Shown here: in pieces, positions 1-10,787 of the stretch
Numbering within the stretch: position 1 is the stretch's first letter
Layout: every line of letters starts with the position of its first letter
NCBI RefSeq assembly: GCF_003112535.1
Contig: NZ_BEWA01000012.1
Coordinates: 434,001-498,000 of the forward strand
Source of the DNA: Streptomyces rishiriensis
GTDB taxonomy: Bacteria > Actinomycetota > Actinomycetes > Streptomycetales > Streptomycetaceae
DNA: 64,000 nucleotides
Direction of reading: 5' to 3'
The notes under the pieces: model-generated
The model's database searches: none
The model's input: the letters and a program-made list of their open reading frames with translations, nothing else
Told to the model about the DNA's origin: nothing
Position numbers and translations under genes: made by a program

Positions 1-197
1 TCGCCGCCTCCGCGAACGACGCCTACGTCCACGGCATGGACGTCGTCATGCTGGTGTGCGGGATCGCCGCCCTGGTCTCCGCGCTGCTGGCGGCCGCCTT
101 CCTGCCCGGCGCCCGGCCCGGGCGGCCCGCCCGGGCCGCCGGATCGGAGGACTCCGCTCCCGGCATGGTGGACGCGAAGGCCGATGCCCGACAATGA
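1..197 (+). CDS. MFS drug exporter, C-terminal fragment
   Basis: The reading frame is open from the left edge and gives about 64 residues. They contain one hydrophobic segment (MLVCGIAALVSALLAAAFL) followed by a polar, Pro/Ala-rich tail. This is how the last transmembrane helix and cytoplasmic tail of a DHA2-type (EmrB/QacA) proton-driven exporter look, including the ANDAYVHGMD-like stretch before the last helix. Its TGA overlaps the ATG of the TetR gene by two bases (ATGA), so the two are translationally coupled. A repressor coupled to an exporter usually controls it. The family call rests on only the last helix. Confidence 0.7.
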   Translation, partial: AASANDAYVHGMDVVMLVCGIAALVSALLAAAFLPGARPGRPARAAGSEDSAPGMVDAKADARQ

Positions 198-832
198 GTT
201 CCATGACGGCCGCACGCATCAGCCCTCCCGCCGACCACCCCCGACCGGGTCTGCGCGAGCGCAAGAAGATCAAGACCCGCGAGGCCATCCGCGCCGCGAC
301 CTACGCGCTGGTCGAGGAACAGGGCTACGACGCCACGACGATCGACCAGATCGCCGAACGCGCCGAGGTGTCGCCGTCGACCGTCTTCCGCTACTTCCCG
401 ACCAAGGAGGACATCGTCCTCACGGACGAGTACGACTCGGTCTTCCTGGAGGAACTGCGGGCCCGCCCGAAGGACGAGGCGTGGACGGACTCCATCCGCC
501 ACGTGATGCTGGCGGCCGCCCGCGTCGGCGTCGAGGACGACCTCGAGGTGGCCAGGCTGCGCACCCGGCTGCTGGTGGACGTCCCGGCCGTGCGCTCGCG
601 GATGATGGAGAGCATGTCGGTCACCGGCCGGATGCTGTGCGTCGCGATCGCCGAGCGCACCGGCCGCGACCCGGACTGCCTGGAGGTCCGCGTCCACGCG
701 ATGTCGCTGATCGGAGGCCTGATGGAGACCTCCCTGTACTGGGCGGAGAAGGGTCACCAGGGCGACTTGGCCGCTCTCCTCGACCGCGCCCTGGACGTCA
801 TGGAACACGGCCTGGGCCGGGAAAAGAGCTGA
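194..832 (+). CDS. TetR/AcrR family transcriptional regulator
   Basis: This is a 212-aa DNA-binding repressor. Residues about 20-66 form the helix-turn-helix, with the family signature TTIDQIAERAEVSPSTVFRYF followed by TKEDIV; the remainder is the helical ligand-binding and dimerisation domain. I chose ATG 194 because it overlaps the exporter stop as ATGA. An in-frame start further upstream would run into the exporter gene and add a low-complexity Arg/Pro leader. The likely role is ligand-responsive control of the upstream exporter. The ligand cannot be read from sequence. Confidence 0.9.
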   Translation: MSSMTAARISPPADHPRPGLRERKKIKTREAIRAATYALVEEQGYDATTIDQIAERAEVSPSTVFRYFPTKEDIVLTDEYDSVFLEELRARPKDEAWTDSIRHVMLAAARVGVEDDLEVARLRTRLLVDVPAVRSRMMESMSVTGRMLCVAIAERTGRDPDCLEVRVHAMSLIGGLMETSLYWAEKGHQGDLAALLDRALDVMEHGLGREKS

Positions 833-865
833 GCCCCGGCGGCGCCCCCGTGCCATCCTGACCAG

Positions 866-1607
866 GTGAACGCACACCGGATCCGCGTCGAAGTCGCGCC
901 CGAGCTGGCCCTGTTCGTCCCGCACGCCCGGCGCGCCGGCGCCACCGACCTCGCCGTCGACGGCGTCTCCACCCTCGGCCATGTCGTCGAGTCGCTCGGC
1001 GTGCCCCTCACCGAGGTCGGCGCCCTGCTCGTCGACGGCCGGGAGACGCCCGTCTCGCACATCCCGGCCGACGGCGAGTCGGTGAGCGTGCGCCCGGTCG
1101 CCCGCCCCCAGCGGGTCCCGGGCGCCCCGCTGCGCTTCCTCCTCGACGTCCACCTCGGCACCCTCGCCCGCCGGCTGCGCCTGCTCGGCGTGGACGCGGC
1201 CTACGAGTCCACCGACATCGGCGACCCGGCCCTCGCCGCCCTCTCGGCAGCCGAACAACGGGTCATGCTCAGCCGCGACCGGGGTCTGCTGCGCCGCCGC
1301 GAACTGTGGGCCGGCGCCTACGTCTACAGCACCGCCCCCGAGGAACAACTCCGGGACGTCCTGGACCGGTTCGCCCCCGAGCTGCTCCCCTGGACCAGGT
1401 GCACCGCCTGCAACGGCCTGCTGCGGCAGGCCACCAAGGACGAGGTCGCCGACCAGCTGCGCCAAGGCACCCAGCAGTCCTACGACGTCTTCGCCCAGTG
1501 CCGCTCCTGCGGCCGCGCCTACTGGAAGGGCGCGCACCACGAGCAGCTGGTCGCCATCGTGGAACGCGCCCTGACGGAGTTCGCGAGCCGGCCGGAGCCG
1601 GGGCCCG

Positions 1608-1618
<11 letters not shown>
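866..1618 (+). CDS. Mut7-C ubiquitin-like plus Mut7-C RNase domain protein
   Basis: The protein has 250 aa and two domains. Residues 1-85 look like the Mut7-C ubiquitin (ThiS-like) fold. Residues about 92-235 are the Mut7-C domain, a PIN-like nuclease with conserved acids (LLDVHLGTLARRLRLLG, MLSRDRGLL) and a zinc ribbon built from two CxxC pairs (CTAC near 172, CRSC near 209). The family is predicted to be RNA-degrading, but I know of no established substrate. The start is GTG. Its end overlaps the convergent DUF255 gene by 11 bases. Confidence 0.85.
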
Positions 1619-3638
<2,020 letters not shown>

Positions 3639-3823
3639 ACGGCCCAGCCTCTCACAGCGCCTCGCGCGACCGACGAAACGCTTACGAGCCCACTTCGCTC
3701 GGCCGAATCGCACTGGTGGGCCATCACGTGGTGGACGGCCCCTTCCCTCTCCGAGTCGGCTCGGAACAGTAGGCTGGACGCGGCAGCGCCGGACCTGTCG
3801 AGGCTCCTCGAAGGAGGTACACC

Positions 3824-4390
3824 ATGACCGCCGAGATGGTGGCGCCCGAGTGGATGCATACGCAGATCAGCGCGGAGCAGTACGACTCCTGGTCCGAGGA
3901 GCAGTGCGCCGGCATCGAGATCGTGGACGGGATGGTCGTCGTGAGTCCGAGCGCCTCCAAGCGGCACAACCGGCTGGCGCGGATCCTGGCCAATGCCCTG
4001 GACGCGGCCGCGGGCCCGGACTGGAACGCCGACACGGACTTCGACGTCCGTCTGCAGGACGTTCCGCTCACGAACCGCCGCCCTGACGTCATCGTCTACC
4101 GGGCGGAGACCATCGACCTCACGCCCACCCGGCCCGAGCACGTACTCCTGGTCGTCGAGGTCGTGTCGCCCGGTTCGGAGACCACGGACCGGATCGTGAA
4201 GGTGGACCAGTACGCCAAGGCCGGCGTCCCCTTCTACTGGCGGGTCGAGCAGGCCGCCACCGGGGTCCCGATCGTCTACACCTACGTTCTCGATCCCGCC
4301 ACCAAGGCTTACAGGAACGGCGAGTTGTTCACCGGCACAGTGAAGGCCGCCGCGCCTTTCCCTATCACGGTCGATCTTGGGATCACGTAG
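3824..4390 (+). CDS. Uma2-family (DUF820) PD-(D/E)xK nuclease-like protein
   Basis: The protein has 188 aa, typical for Uma2/DUF820, a restriction-endonuclease-fold family that is abundant in Streptomyces and cyanobacteria. The core is visible: RRPDVIVY supplies the Asp, LLVVEVVSPGSETTDR the Glu, and the following KVDQYAKAGVPFYW the Lys. The start has a strong ribosome-binding site (AAGGAGG, spacing 7). The biological role of the family is unsettled; members have been found on mobile elements and next to defence genes. The nearest neighbour downstream is a STAND ATPase. No partner antitoxin or methylase is present. Confidence 0.88.
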   Translation: MTAEMVAPEWMHTQISAEQYDSWSEEQCAGIEIVDGMVVVSPSASKRHNRLARILANALDAAAGPDWNADTDFDVRLQDVPLTNRRPDVIVYRAETIDLTPTRPEHVLLVVEVVSPGSETTDRIVKVDQYAKAGVPFYWRVEQAATGVPIVYTYVLDPATKAYRNGELFTGTVKAAAPFPITVDLGIT

Positions 4391-4761
4391 GGAGCGACTG
4401 GGCCCGGCGCTACCGGGGGGCCTTCGCCGAAAGCCCCTGAGCCATCGGTCTTTACGTAGCGAAGCAGACAACAGCCCTTACGGAACGTGTCCATACCGTC
4501 TCTCGTGACCGCGCCGCCAAAGCTACCTGAACGCGCAGGTTCACTGGCGCCAGTGGCAGGCGGAACAACCGACCGACGGCACAACGGGCACGTTCCGCCG
4601 CCGCGCTTCCTCGGCGGCCGCGGCCCGGTGGTTCGGTGCGCGGCCCGGTGGTTCGGTGGTGGGGTCGTCCCGCGAGCGGGGGCCTTCGCCCCCTCGCGCC
4701 GCGCGGCCGACCGCAGCACACTTGACCAAGGAAAGCGGTGACCGCCGGAGGGGGACGGTAC
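4391..4761. other. Intergenic region with short tandem duplication
   Basis: These 371 bases separate the Uma2 gene from the STAND ATPase. I see no convincing gene: the open frames lack ribosome-binding sites and are Pro/Arg-rich low complexity. A 20-bp unit beginning CGGCCCGGTGG is duplicated in tandem at 4621-4640 and 4641-4660, with the copies differing only in the last two bases. The last 40 bases hold the promoter-proximal leader and the AGGGGGA ribosome-binding site of the next gene. Confidence 0.6.
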
Positions 4762-7700
4762 ATGCGGGACGGTCATAGGGCGGACGCCGAGCGGCTGTTG
4801 GCGCGGGCCGTGGAGGAGGAGGTGCGTCGCTCCGGCGGACGCGCCGACCGGCAGGCGCTGATGACGCGGGCGCGCGGCGCGCTGGACGACATGGCGCGGA
4901 CCGCCGCCGAGGAGTACGAGGCGTACGCGCGCGCCCTGGACGAGACGCAGGCCCGGCGCGTCAGTTTCGGGCAGCGCTACGCACGCGAGGGCGGCCGAAC
5001 TCCCCTGCTGGTGGCGGGCGTCGCCGCCGTGACGGCCGCGGTCGCGGACCTCGCGCTGGGCACGGGAGCGGGCACGGCTCTGGGAGCCGGGGTGACCGTC
5101 GGGGTCGTCGGCGCCGCCGCGACCGTCGTCAAGGTGGCCGGGTCGCATCTGCCGGCCGCGCACCACCGGGCCGGTGAGGCGGGACAGCCCGGCGGCGCCG
5201 AACAGTTGCGGCTGCAGTGGCTCACGGCGCTGGAGGTGCGCGGCATCCGGCCCTTCCTGGACCAGCAGCGGGTGCTGAGGGCGACGACCGGCTCGAAGAA
5301 GGTCCCCGGACCGCGGCTGCGCGGCACGGACAAGAGCGCGGCCGCCCGCGGACGCACCGTGCTGGAGCAGTCGTTCGCCCAACTGCCCGAGCTCGCCGGC
5401 CCGTTCGCCGGACGCCGGAGGGAGCTGGCGCAGATCCGGCAGTGGGTGCAGGCGTCGCGCGCCAGTACCGAGACCCGGCCCACCGTGGTCGTGCTGCACG
5501 GCGACCCCGGCAGCGGCCGCACCACGCTCGCGGTGCGGGCCGCACACGATCTGCGCGACCAGTTCCGCGGCGCGTGCGTGGTGGACCTGCGCGGCGACAG
5601 CGCGCAGGAGACGCCGCTGCCCACCCGGGACGCCCTGCTGCATCTGCTGAACCGTCTCGGCGCGCCCCGCGAGCAGCTCCTCTTCCGTGAGCGCTCCTCG
5701 GCGGAGCAGCAGGTCAAGCGGCTCGGCGAGCTCTACCACCAGCACCTGACCGGACTCCCGGTCACCGTGATCCTGGACGACGCCTCGGACCCCGAGCAGG
5801 TCCGCGCGCTCGTCCCGGAACGCTCCGAGAGCCTCGTCCTGGTCACCGCCCGCTCCCCGCTCGCGCTGCCCGCCGAACTGTCGCCCTGGGTGCACGAGCT
5901 CGCGGTGCGGCCCCTGGAGGCGGCGGGCGCGGAGGAGCTGCTGGGCGCGGCGGCCCAGGACGTCTCCGGTCCCTACGACGCCGAGTCCGCCGACCGGATC
6001 ACCCGGTTGTGCGGCGGTCTGCCGCTGGCGCTGCGCGTCGCGGGCTCCTCGCTGGGCCCGCGGTCGCCGCGCGCGCTGGCGGCGGACCTCGGCGCCTACG
6101 GTCCGGTGCAGCCGGTCGAGCGCGCGCTGTGGCTGCGCTACACCGACCAGCCGGACGCGACCCGCAGGCTCCTGCGCCGGCTGGCGCTGGCCGGGCGGGC
6201 CTCCCTCGGCGCGGCGGCCGCCGCCGCGCTGCTCGCCACCGACCGCGCGGAGGCGGCCCGCCACCTCACGGCCCTCGCCGACGCCGGACTCGTCGACCAC
6301 GTCCGCCGCGACCGCTACCGCCTGCACGACCTGGTCCGCGTCTTCGCCCAGGCCCGTCTTGAGGACGAGGAGCCGCAGAGCGAGCGCGCGGCGGCCCAGG
6401 AGCGTCTGATCGTCAGCTACGCCGAACTCGCCGACTCGGTGCTGCGCCTGGTCGACGGGAACGTGTCGACCCGCTCGGACCGGTTCACCCCGCACGGCTT
6501 CACCTCCCTGGACGAGGCGCTGCGCTGGCTGGACGACGAGTCGAGCTTCATCACGGCGACGCTGCGGCACGCCGAGGGCGTCGACCAGAACGCCGTGATG
6601 AGTCTGCTGGGCGCGCTGTGCGACTACTGCCTGCTGCGCGGCGACCTCTACCGGCTCGGCGAGATCAGCGAACTGGCCCAGTCGGTCGGCCAGGACCTGC
6701 TGGTGCGGTCCGTGCAGTGGCGCACCGGCATCGCGGCGCGTCAGCTGGGCGAGCTGGACAAGGCCCGCACGACGCTCAGCTCGGTCGTCGACCTCTACCT
6801 CCAGGCCCACCACGACGCGGGCGCGGCGCGCGCCCTGTGCTCGCTGGGCATCACCCTGCACCACCAGGGGCAGCTCACGCAGGCGGCGGCGAAGCTGCGG
6901 GAGGCGATGGACCTGCAGGCCGGACCCGAGCTGGCCACGGACCGTGCCTGGACGATGCACGCGCTGGCGGCGGTGGAGCGCGACCGGGCGCGTCTGGCCG
7001 AGGCGCTGGATCTCCTCACGCGCTCGCTGGTCCTGCACCGTGAGGGCGGCTCCGTGCACGGCGAGGCCTGGGCCCACTTCCAGCTGGGACAGCTGCACCT
7101 GCGCCGCGGCGACGTGGCGCGGGCGCAGAGCGACCTGCGACGGGCCCTCGACCTGTACGGCCGCACCCGTGACGCACGGGGCGAGGCCTGGGCCCTCACC
7201 CAGCTGGCCCGGGCCCGGCTGATCGCCGGGGAGCCCGGTCCGGCGGTGGAGGACCTGCGCCGGGCGGCGGCCCGGCACCGGGACAACGAGGACGCGCGCG
7301 GCGAGGCCTGGACGGTGTACTACCTGGGCCTGGCCCTGGAGGAGACGGGCGACCTCGACCGCGCCGTCCGCGAGCTGGAACGCTCCCGCTCCCTGTTCTC
7401 CCGGATGCGGGACGTCTACGGTCTGGCCTGCGCCCGCCATCACTCGGCCCGGGTCACCCGCGACCAGCGCGCGGCGCAGACCGGCTCGCTGCGCAACTCC
7501 GGGTTCGCCCGTCAGCTCCTGGTCGACGCGCGCGCCGACTTCCAGCGCATCGGCGTCGCCCACGGCGAGGCCTGGACCTGCCTGGAGCTCGCGATCGTCG
7601 ACGCGGGCAACACGCGCCCGCAGGCCGCGCTGGCCCTGTGCGAGGAGGCGGCGGGGCTGTTCGCGTCCTACGGCGACCGGCGCGGCGAGGACTGGGCGCG

Positions 7701-7998
7701 CTTCCTGCGCTGCACCCTGCTGCCGTACGCGGCGCCGGGCGGCGTCGAGGTCGGCACTGCGGTGGCCCAGGAGGAGCTGGCCGAGCTGGTCCGGGCGGAC
7801 CACCCGCTGCGCGACTCCGGGCTGACCGAGTGCCTGGAGGCCTACGGCCTGCTGCTGGAACGAGGCGTGCGCCTGGAATCGGGCTGGCAGGCCTGGCGCC
7901 TCGGCCTGGTCCCGGGCAGACCCGCCCGCGAGGTGATGGGCGTGGAGGTCAACGCCGCCCCGGACCCCACGGCCACACCTGAGACGGACCCGAGGTGA
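4762..7998 (+). CDS. STAND (NB-ARC type) ATPase with TPR-like repeats
   Basis: The protein has 1078 aa. Residues 1-80 are charged and helical; 82-128 are Gly/Ala/Val-rich and could form two membrane helices; 215-600 form a STAND NTPase. The Walker A motif GDPGSGRTT is at 247-255, Walker B VTVILDD at 334-340, a sensor-like VTARSP at 361-366 and the NB-ARC motif GGLPLAL near 418-424, followed by a winged-helix-like region. The C-terminal half consists of TPR-like helical repeats carrying a recurrent (H/R)GEAW motif at least four times. STAND proteins are signal-responsive switches used as regulators and in antiphage immunity. I chose ATG 4762 because of its GGAGGGGGA ribosome-binding site; a GTG at 4738 is possible. 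No effector nuclease domain is visible. Confidence 0.85.
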   Translation: MRDGHRADAERLLARAVEEEVRRSGGRADRQALMTRARGALDDMARTAAEEYEAYARALDETQARRVSFGQRYAREGGRTPLLVAGVAAVTAAVADLALGTGAGTALGAGVTVGVVGAAATVVKVAGSHLPAAHHRAGEAGQPGGAEQLRLQWLTALEVRGIRPFLDQQRVLRATTGSKKVPGPRLRGTDKSAAARGRTVLEQSFAQLPELAGPFAGRRRELAQIRQWVQASRASTETRPTVVVLHGDPGSGRTTLAVRAAHDLRDQFRGACVVDLRGDSAQETPLPTRDALLHLLNRLGAPREQLLFRERSSAEQQVKRLGELYHQHLTGLPVTVILDDASDPEQVRALVPERSESLVLVTARSPLALPAELSPWVHELAVRPLEAAGAEELLGAAAQDVSGPYDAESADRITRLCGGLPLALRVAGSSLGPRSPRALAADLGAYGPVQPVERALWLRYTDQPDATRRLLRRLALAGRASLGAAAAAALLATDRAEAARHLTALADAGLVDHVRRDRYRLHDLVRVFAQARLEDEEPQSERAAAQERLIVSYAELADSVLRLVDGNVSTRSDRFTPHGFTSLDEALRWLDDESSFITATLRHAEGVDQNAVMSLLGALCDYCLLRGDLYRLGEISELAQSVGQDLLVRSVQWRTGIAARQLGELDKARTTLSSVVDLYLQAHHDAGAARALCSLGITLHHQGQLTQAAAKLREAMDLQAGPELATDRAWTMHALAAVERDRARLAEALDLLTRSLVLHREGGSVHGEAWAHFQLGQLHLRRGDVARAQSDLRRALDLYGRTRDARGEAWALTQLARARLIAGEPGPAVEDLRRAAARHRDNEDARGEAWTVYYLGLALEETGDLDRAVRELERSRSLFSRMRDVYGLACARHHSARVTRDQRAAQTGSLRNSGFARQLLVDARADFQRIGVAHGEAWTCLELAIVDAGNTRPQAALALCEEAAGLFASYGDRRGEDWARFLRCTLLPYAAPGGVEVGTAVAQEELAELVRADHPLRDSGLTECLEAYGLLLERGVRLESGWQAWRLGLVPGRPAREVMGVEVNAAPDPTATPETDPR

Positions 7999-8084
7999 GC
8001 GCGGACCGGGGGACGGACGGACCCGAGGTGAGCGCGGACCGGGGGCGGACGGACCTCAGGTGAGCGTGGACCGAGGGACGGACG
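7987..8084. repeat. Three 32-33 bp tandem repeats at the end of the STAND gene
   Basis: The units occupy 7987-8019, 8020-8051 and 8052-8084. Each begins GACC(C/T)(G/C)AGGTGAGCG and ends GGACGGACG or the near-identical GCGGACG. The first unit contains the last codons and TGA stop of the ATPase gene, so later units look like duplications of the gene end. The in-frame stop is kept in each unit (AGGTGA), so slippage would not extend the protein. Confidence 0.85.
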
Positions 8085-8309
8085 GGCTCGGGGCGAGGGC
8101 CGGTCCCGGAGTGAGACCGGCCTGGGAGCGGGCGGCGAGCGGCGGGCGGCGGCCCGCAGCCCGGAAATCCCGGGCGGCCGGGCGGCCCGGACGTGAGCAG
8201 GGGCGCGGCGAGCGGCCCGCACACCTGGTCACGCGCTCCTCGTCCGCTTTTCGTCAGCTCCTCGTCAGTCCGCCGCCCGCGCCGCGGCCGGCGCTGTCGC
8301 CTTCGGGCC

Positions 8310-8600
8310 TCAGCTTGCCGACGAGGGCTTGCCCGTCGTCCTGCCGCCGGCCTTCGGGCCCGGCGCCGCGGTCGCGGTGGTGTTCGCCGCCGTGCCGTTC
8401 TCCGGGGCCGCCGGGTCCGCAGGCTCCTTGAAGTCGACCTTGCCCATGTGCTTGCTCATGGACCTCATCAGGCCCCACACCGCCACCGCCATCGCCGCGA
8501 AGACGATGAAGCCGAGGACGCCGGGGGTGACCTTGTTCTCGTCGACCTCCTTGGCGAGGGGGACGAGATGCGTCATTGCCAGGCTCACGCTTGCGCTCAT
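8310..8600 (-). CDS. Small single-pass membrane protein coupled to mca
   Basis: The protein has 96 aa. A single membrane helix lies at residues about 27-46 (VLGFIVFAAMAVAVWGLM), followed by a basic juxtamembrane stretch (MSKHMGKVDF) and a disordered Ala/Thr/Gly/Pro-rich tail. The ATG lies one base after the mca stop (TGACATG), so the two are co-translated. This small gene downstream of mca is, to my recollection, conserved in Streptomyces, but no function is known to me. Starts further upstream would lie inside mca. Confidence 0.85.
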   Translation of the reverse strand: MSASVSLAMTHLVPLAKEVDENKVTPGVLGFIVFAAMAVAVWGLMRSMSKHMGKVDFKEPADPAAPENGTAANTTATAAPGPKAGGRTTGKPSSAS

Positions 8601-8601
8601 G

Positions 8602-9483
8602 TCAGGCATTGTCGCGGATGCCCGCAAAGAGGTCGTCCTCGGGGAGGGAGGTATCGACGCGGGACTTCGCGAGCTCGTACTCCTCGGTCGGCCAGACCTC
8701 CCGCTGGACGTCCATCGGAACGCGGAACCAGCCGCCGTCCGGGTCGATCTGCGTGGCGTGGGCGATCAACGCCTTGTCGCGGATCTCGAAGAAGTCGGCG
8801 CACGGGATGTGCGTGGTGAGCGTGCGCTCGCGCTGACCGAACTCCGCCCAGCGCTTGAGCCACTCGCCGTAGGGCGACTCCATGCCGCGCTCGATCAGCG
8901 CGTGGTGCAGCGCCTCGGTGCGGGGACGGTTGAAGCCCTGGTTGTAGTACAGCTTCAGCGGCCGGTACGCGGGCCCGAACTCGCCCTCGGGGTACTTCTC
9001 GGTGTCGTCCGCGCCCTCGAAGGCCACCATCGAGATCTTGTGGGTCATGATGTGGTCGGGGTGAGGGTAGCCGCCGTTCTCGTCGTAGGTGGTGATCACC
9101 TGGGGACGGAAGGAGCGGATCTGCTTCACCAGTTCGCCGGCCGCCCGGTCGACGTCCTCCAGGGCGAAGCAGCCCTCGGGCAGCGGCGGCAGCGGGTCGC
9201 CCTCGGGCAGCCCGGAGTCGACGAAGCCGAGCCATTCCTGCTTGACGCCGAGGATCTCCCTGGCCTCGTCCATCTCCTTCTTGCGTACCTCGTGGATGTG
9301 CTCCTCGATGTACTTGTCGCCCTGCAGCTTGGGATTGAGGATGGAGCCGCGCTCCCCGCCCGTGCAGGTCACGACCAGCACGTCCACCCCCTCGGACACG
9401 TACTTCGCCATGGTCGCCGCGCCCTTGCTCGACTCGTCGTCGGGGTGGGCGTGGACGGCCATCAGTCGCAGCTGGTCAGTCAA
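8602..9483 (-). CDS. mca: Mycothiol S-conjugate amidase
   Basis: This cytoplasmic zinc enzyme cleaves mycothiol S-conjugates into a mercapturic acid, which is exported, and GlcN-Ins. It is a detoxification step unique to actinomycetes. The protein has 293 aa, as usual for Mca. The zinc motif AHPDDE is at residues 12-17 and HPDH at 141-144, both standard for the LmbE-like deacetylase fold. The tail is long compared with the deacetylase MshB. The start is an unusual TTG at 9483, giving MTDQLRLMAVHAHPDDES, which fits the conserved N-terminus. It diverges from the DUF4307 gene. Confidence 0.95.
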   Translation of the reverse strand: MTDQLRLMAVHAHPDDESSKGAATMAKYVSEGVDVLVVTCTGGERGSILNPKLQGDKYIEEHIHEVRKKEMDEAREILGVKQEWLGFVDSGLPEGDPLPPLPEGCFALEDVDRAAGELVKQIRSFRPQVITTYDENGGYPHPDHIMTHKISMVAFEGADDTEKYPEGEFGPAYRPLKLYYNQGFNRPRTEALHHALIERGMESPYGEWLKRWAEFGQRERTLTTHIPCADFFEIRDKALIAHATQIDPDGGWFRVPMDVQREVWPTEEYELAKSRVDTSLPEDDLFAGIRDNA

Positions 9484-9513
9484 GACTCAATCCTCGGTAA
9501 GTCGGCGCCCGGA

Positions 9514-9544
9514 GTGACCCGGCGCGATCGCAGGCTTCTATAGT
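9514..9544 (+). promoter_or_regulatory. Candidate promoter of the DUF4307 gene
   Basis: A TATAGT hexamer at 9539-9544 matches the principal sigma factor -10 consensus in five of six positions. A weak -35 (GTGACC) starts at 9514 with a 19-base spacer. Transcription would start about 9551, roughly 37 bases before the ATG at 9588. Confidence 0.45.
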
Positions 9545-9587
9545 GACCGAACCGGGGGACGAAAAATTCCGCGCCGAGAGGACGATC

Positions 9588-9989
9588 ATGAGCACGGCGA
9601 GCACGCGACTGCCCGAGGGCCGCTACGGCCGTTCCTCGGACGAGCGCGCCGACCACAAGCTCAAGATCGCCGGTGCCGTCCTGGGCGCGCTGCTCCTGGC
9701 ACTGATGGGTTACTTCGCCTATCACTACGTCGGCCAGAACAAGATCAGCGCCGAGGTGATCGCGTTCAAGGCGACCTCGGACGACGCCGTGGAGGTTCAC
9801 CTCGAGGTCCGCAAGGACTCCGGCACGAGCGGTTACTGCACGGTGCGCTCGCAGTCCGCGGAGGGCGCCGAGGTGGGCCGGGCGGACTTCCGCTTCTCCG
9901 GTGCGGACTCGCGCATCGACAAGGTGGTCACGCTGCGCACGACGGCGAAGGGCACGACGGCGGAGCTGCTCGGCTGCCACGCGGACTGA
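9588..9989 (+). CDS. DUF4307 domain membrane protein
   Basis: The protein has 133 aa. A short cytoplasmic N-terminus (GRYGRSSDERADHKLK) precedes one transmembrane helix at about residues 27-47, followed by an extracytoplasmic beta-rich domain with two Cys residues (GYCTV, LLGCHAD) that could form a disulfide. This is the DUF4307 architecture known from Streptomyces and relatives; its function is unknown. The ATG at 9588 has a GAGAGGACG ribosome-binding site. It lies between mca (divergent) and greA (downstream, same strand). Confidence 0.85.
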   Translation: MSTASTRLPEGRYGRSSDERADHKLKIAGAVLGALLLALMGYFAYHYVGQNKISAEVIAFKATSDDAVEVHLEVRKDSGTSGYCTVRSQSAEGAEVGRADFRFSGADSRIDKVVTLRTTAKGTTAELLGCHAD

Positions 9990-10180
9990 CTCCGGGCCGT
10001 TCCCGCGACCGGTGTCGCCCTCAATACGTCCACGCTGACCAGCGCCGACGTAATTCTGGTGGCTTATGTCCTCCCCCTACGGCCGCTGAATTGTTAGGCT
10101 CGTGGTTTCGCCCATCACCTGAGGAACATGCTTCTGGGCAGGGCGATGCTTTGTATTCCCAGTACCGACGAGGAGCACCT

Positions 10181-10681
10181 GTGACCCAGACCAGCGAGTC
10201 CGTCACCTGGCTGACCCAGGAGGCGTACAACAAGCTCAAGGTCGAGCTTGAGTACCTTACTGGTCCTGCGCGCACGGAGATCGCCCAGAAGATCGCCGCC
10301 GCGCGCGAGGAGGGGGACCTGCGTGAGAACGGCGGGTACCACGCGGCCAAGGAGGAGCAGGGCAAGCAGGAGCTCCGTGTGCGCCAGCTGACCCAGCTTC
10401 TCGAGAACGCCAAGGTCGGCGAGGCTCCGGCCTCCGCGGACGGTGCGGTGGCGCCCGGCATGGTCGTGACGATCGCCTTCGACGGCGACGAGGACGACAC
10501 CACGACCTTCCTGCTCGCCTCGCGCGAGTACGCGAGCTCCGACATCGAGACCTACTCGCCGCAGTCCCCGCTGGGCACCGGCGTGATCGGTCACAAGGTC
10601 GGCGAGGACGCGGAGTACGAGCTGCCGAACGGCAAGAAGGCCTCCGTGCGCATCCTCAAGGCCGTGCCCTACGACGGCTGA
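10181..10681 (+). CDS. greA: Transcription elongation factor GreA
   Basis: GreA enters the RNA polymerase secondary channel and stimulates cleavage of backtracked transcripts. The protein has 166 aa. Residues about 10-85 form the coiled coil with the acidic tip (AAREEGDLRENGGYHAAKEEQ) and residues 90-166 the FKBP-like C-terminal domain ending in ASVRILKAVP. The start is GTG 10181, with an AGGAGC ribosome-binding site. A possible extension from 10091 is not conserved-looking. A strong hairpin terminator follows. Confidence 0.97.
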   Translation: MTQTSESVTWLTQEAYNKLKVELEYLTGPARTEIAQKIAAAREEGDLRENGGYHAAKEEQGKQELRVRQLTQLLENAKVGEAPASADGAVAPGMVVTIAFDGDEDDTTTFLLASREYASSDIETYSPQSPLGTGVIGHKVGEDAEYELPNGKKASVRILKAVPYDG

Positions 10682-10739
10682 GCCGGCACTCCTGCCCGGA
10701 CCTGCCTGGACCTTTCCCGCTCCGGGCCTTCCCGACGAG

Positions 10740-10768
10740 CCCCCGGCGCCTCGTGCCGCCGGGGGTTT
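10740..10768 (+). terminator. Hairpin terminator after greA
   Basis: A 9-bp GC-only stem (CCCCCGGCG pairing with CGCCGGGGG) is closed by an 8-base loop and followed by TTT. It sits 60 bases after the greA stop and before the convergent ABC permease end, so it may serve both strands. Confidence 0.75.
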
Positions 10769-10787
10769 CGTCGTGCGGGGCGCCTTC

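Noticed and set aside
4487..4741. Open frame before the STAND ATPase
   Set aside because: Pro/Arg-rich sequence, no ribosome-binding site, and part of it is a tandem duplication.
3824..7998. Defined antiphage operon made of the Uma2 gene and STAND ATPase
   Set aside because: The genes are 371 bases apart with an intervening leader and no coupling; the link stays a hypothesis in the findings.
10091..10180. N-terminal extension of greA from an upstream ATG
   Set aside because: The extension is not part of GreA, and GTG 10181 has a good AGGAGC ribosome-binding site.
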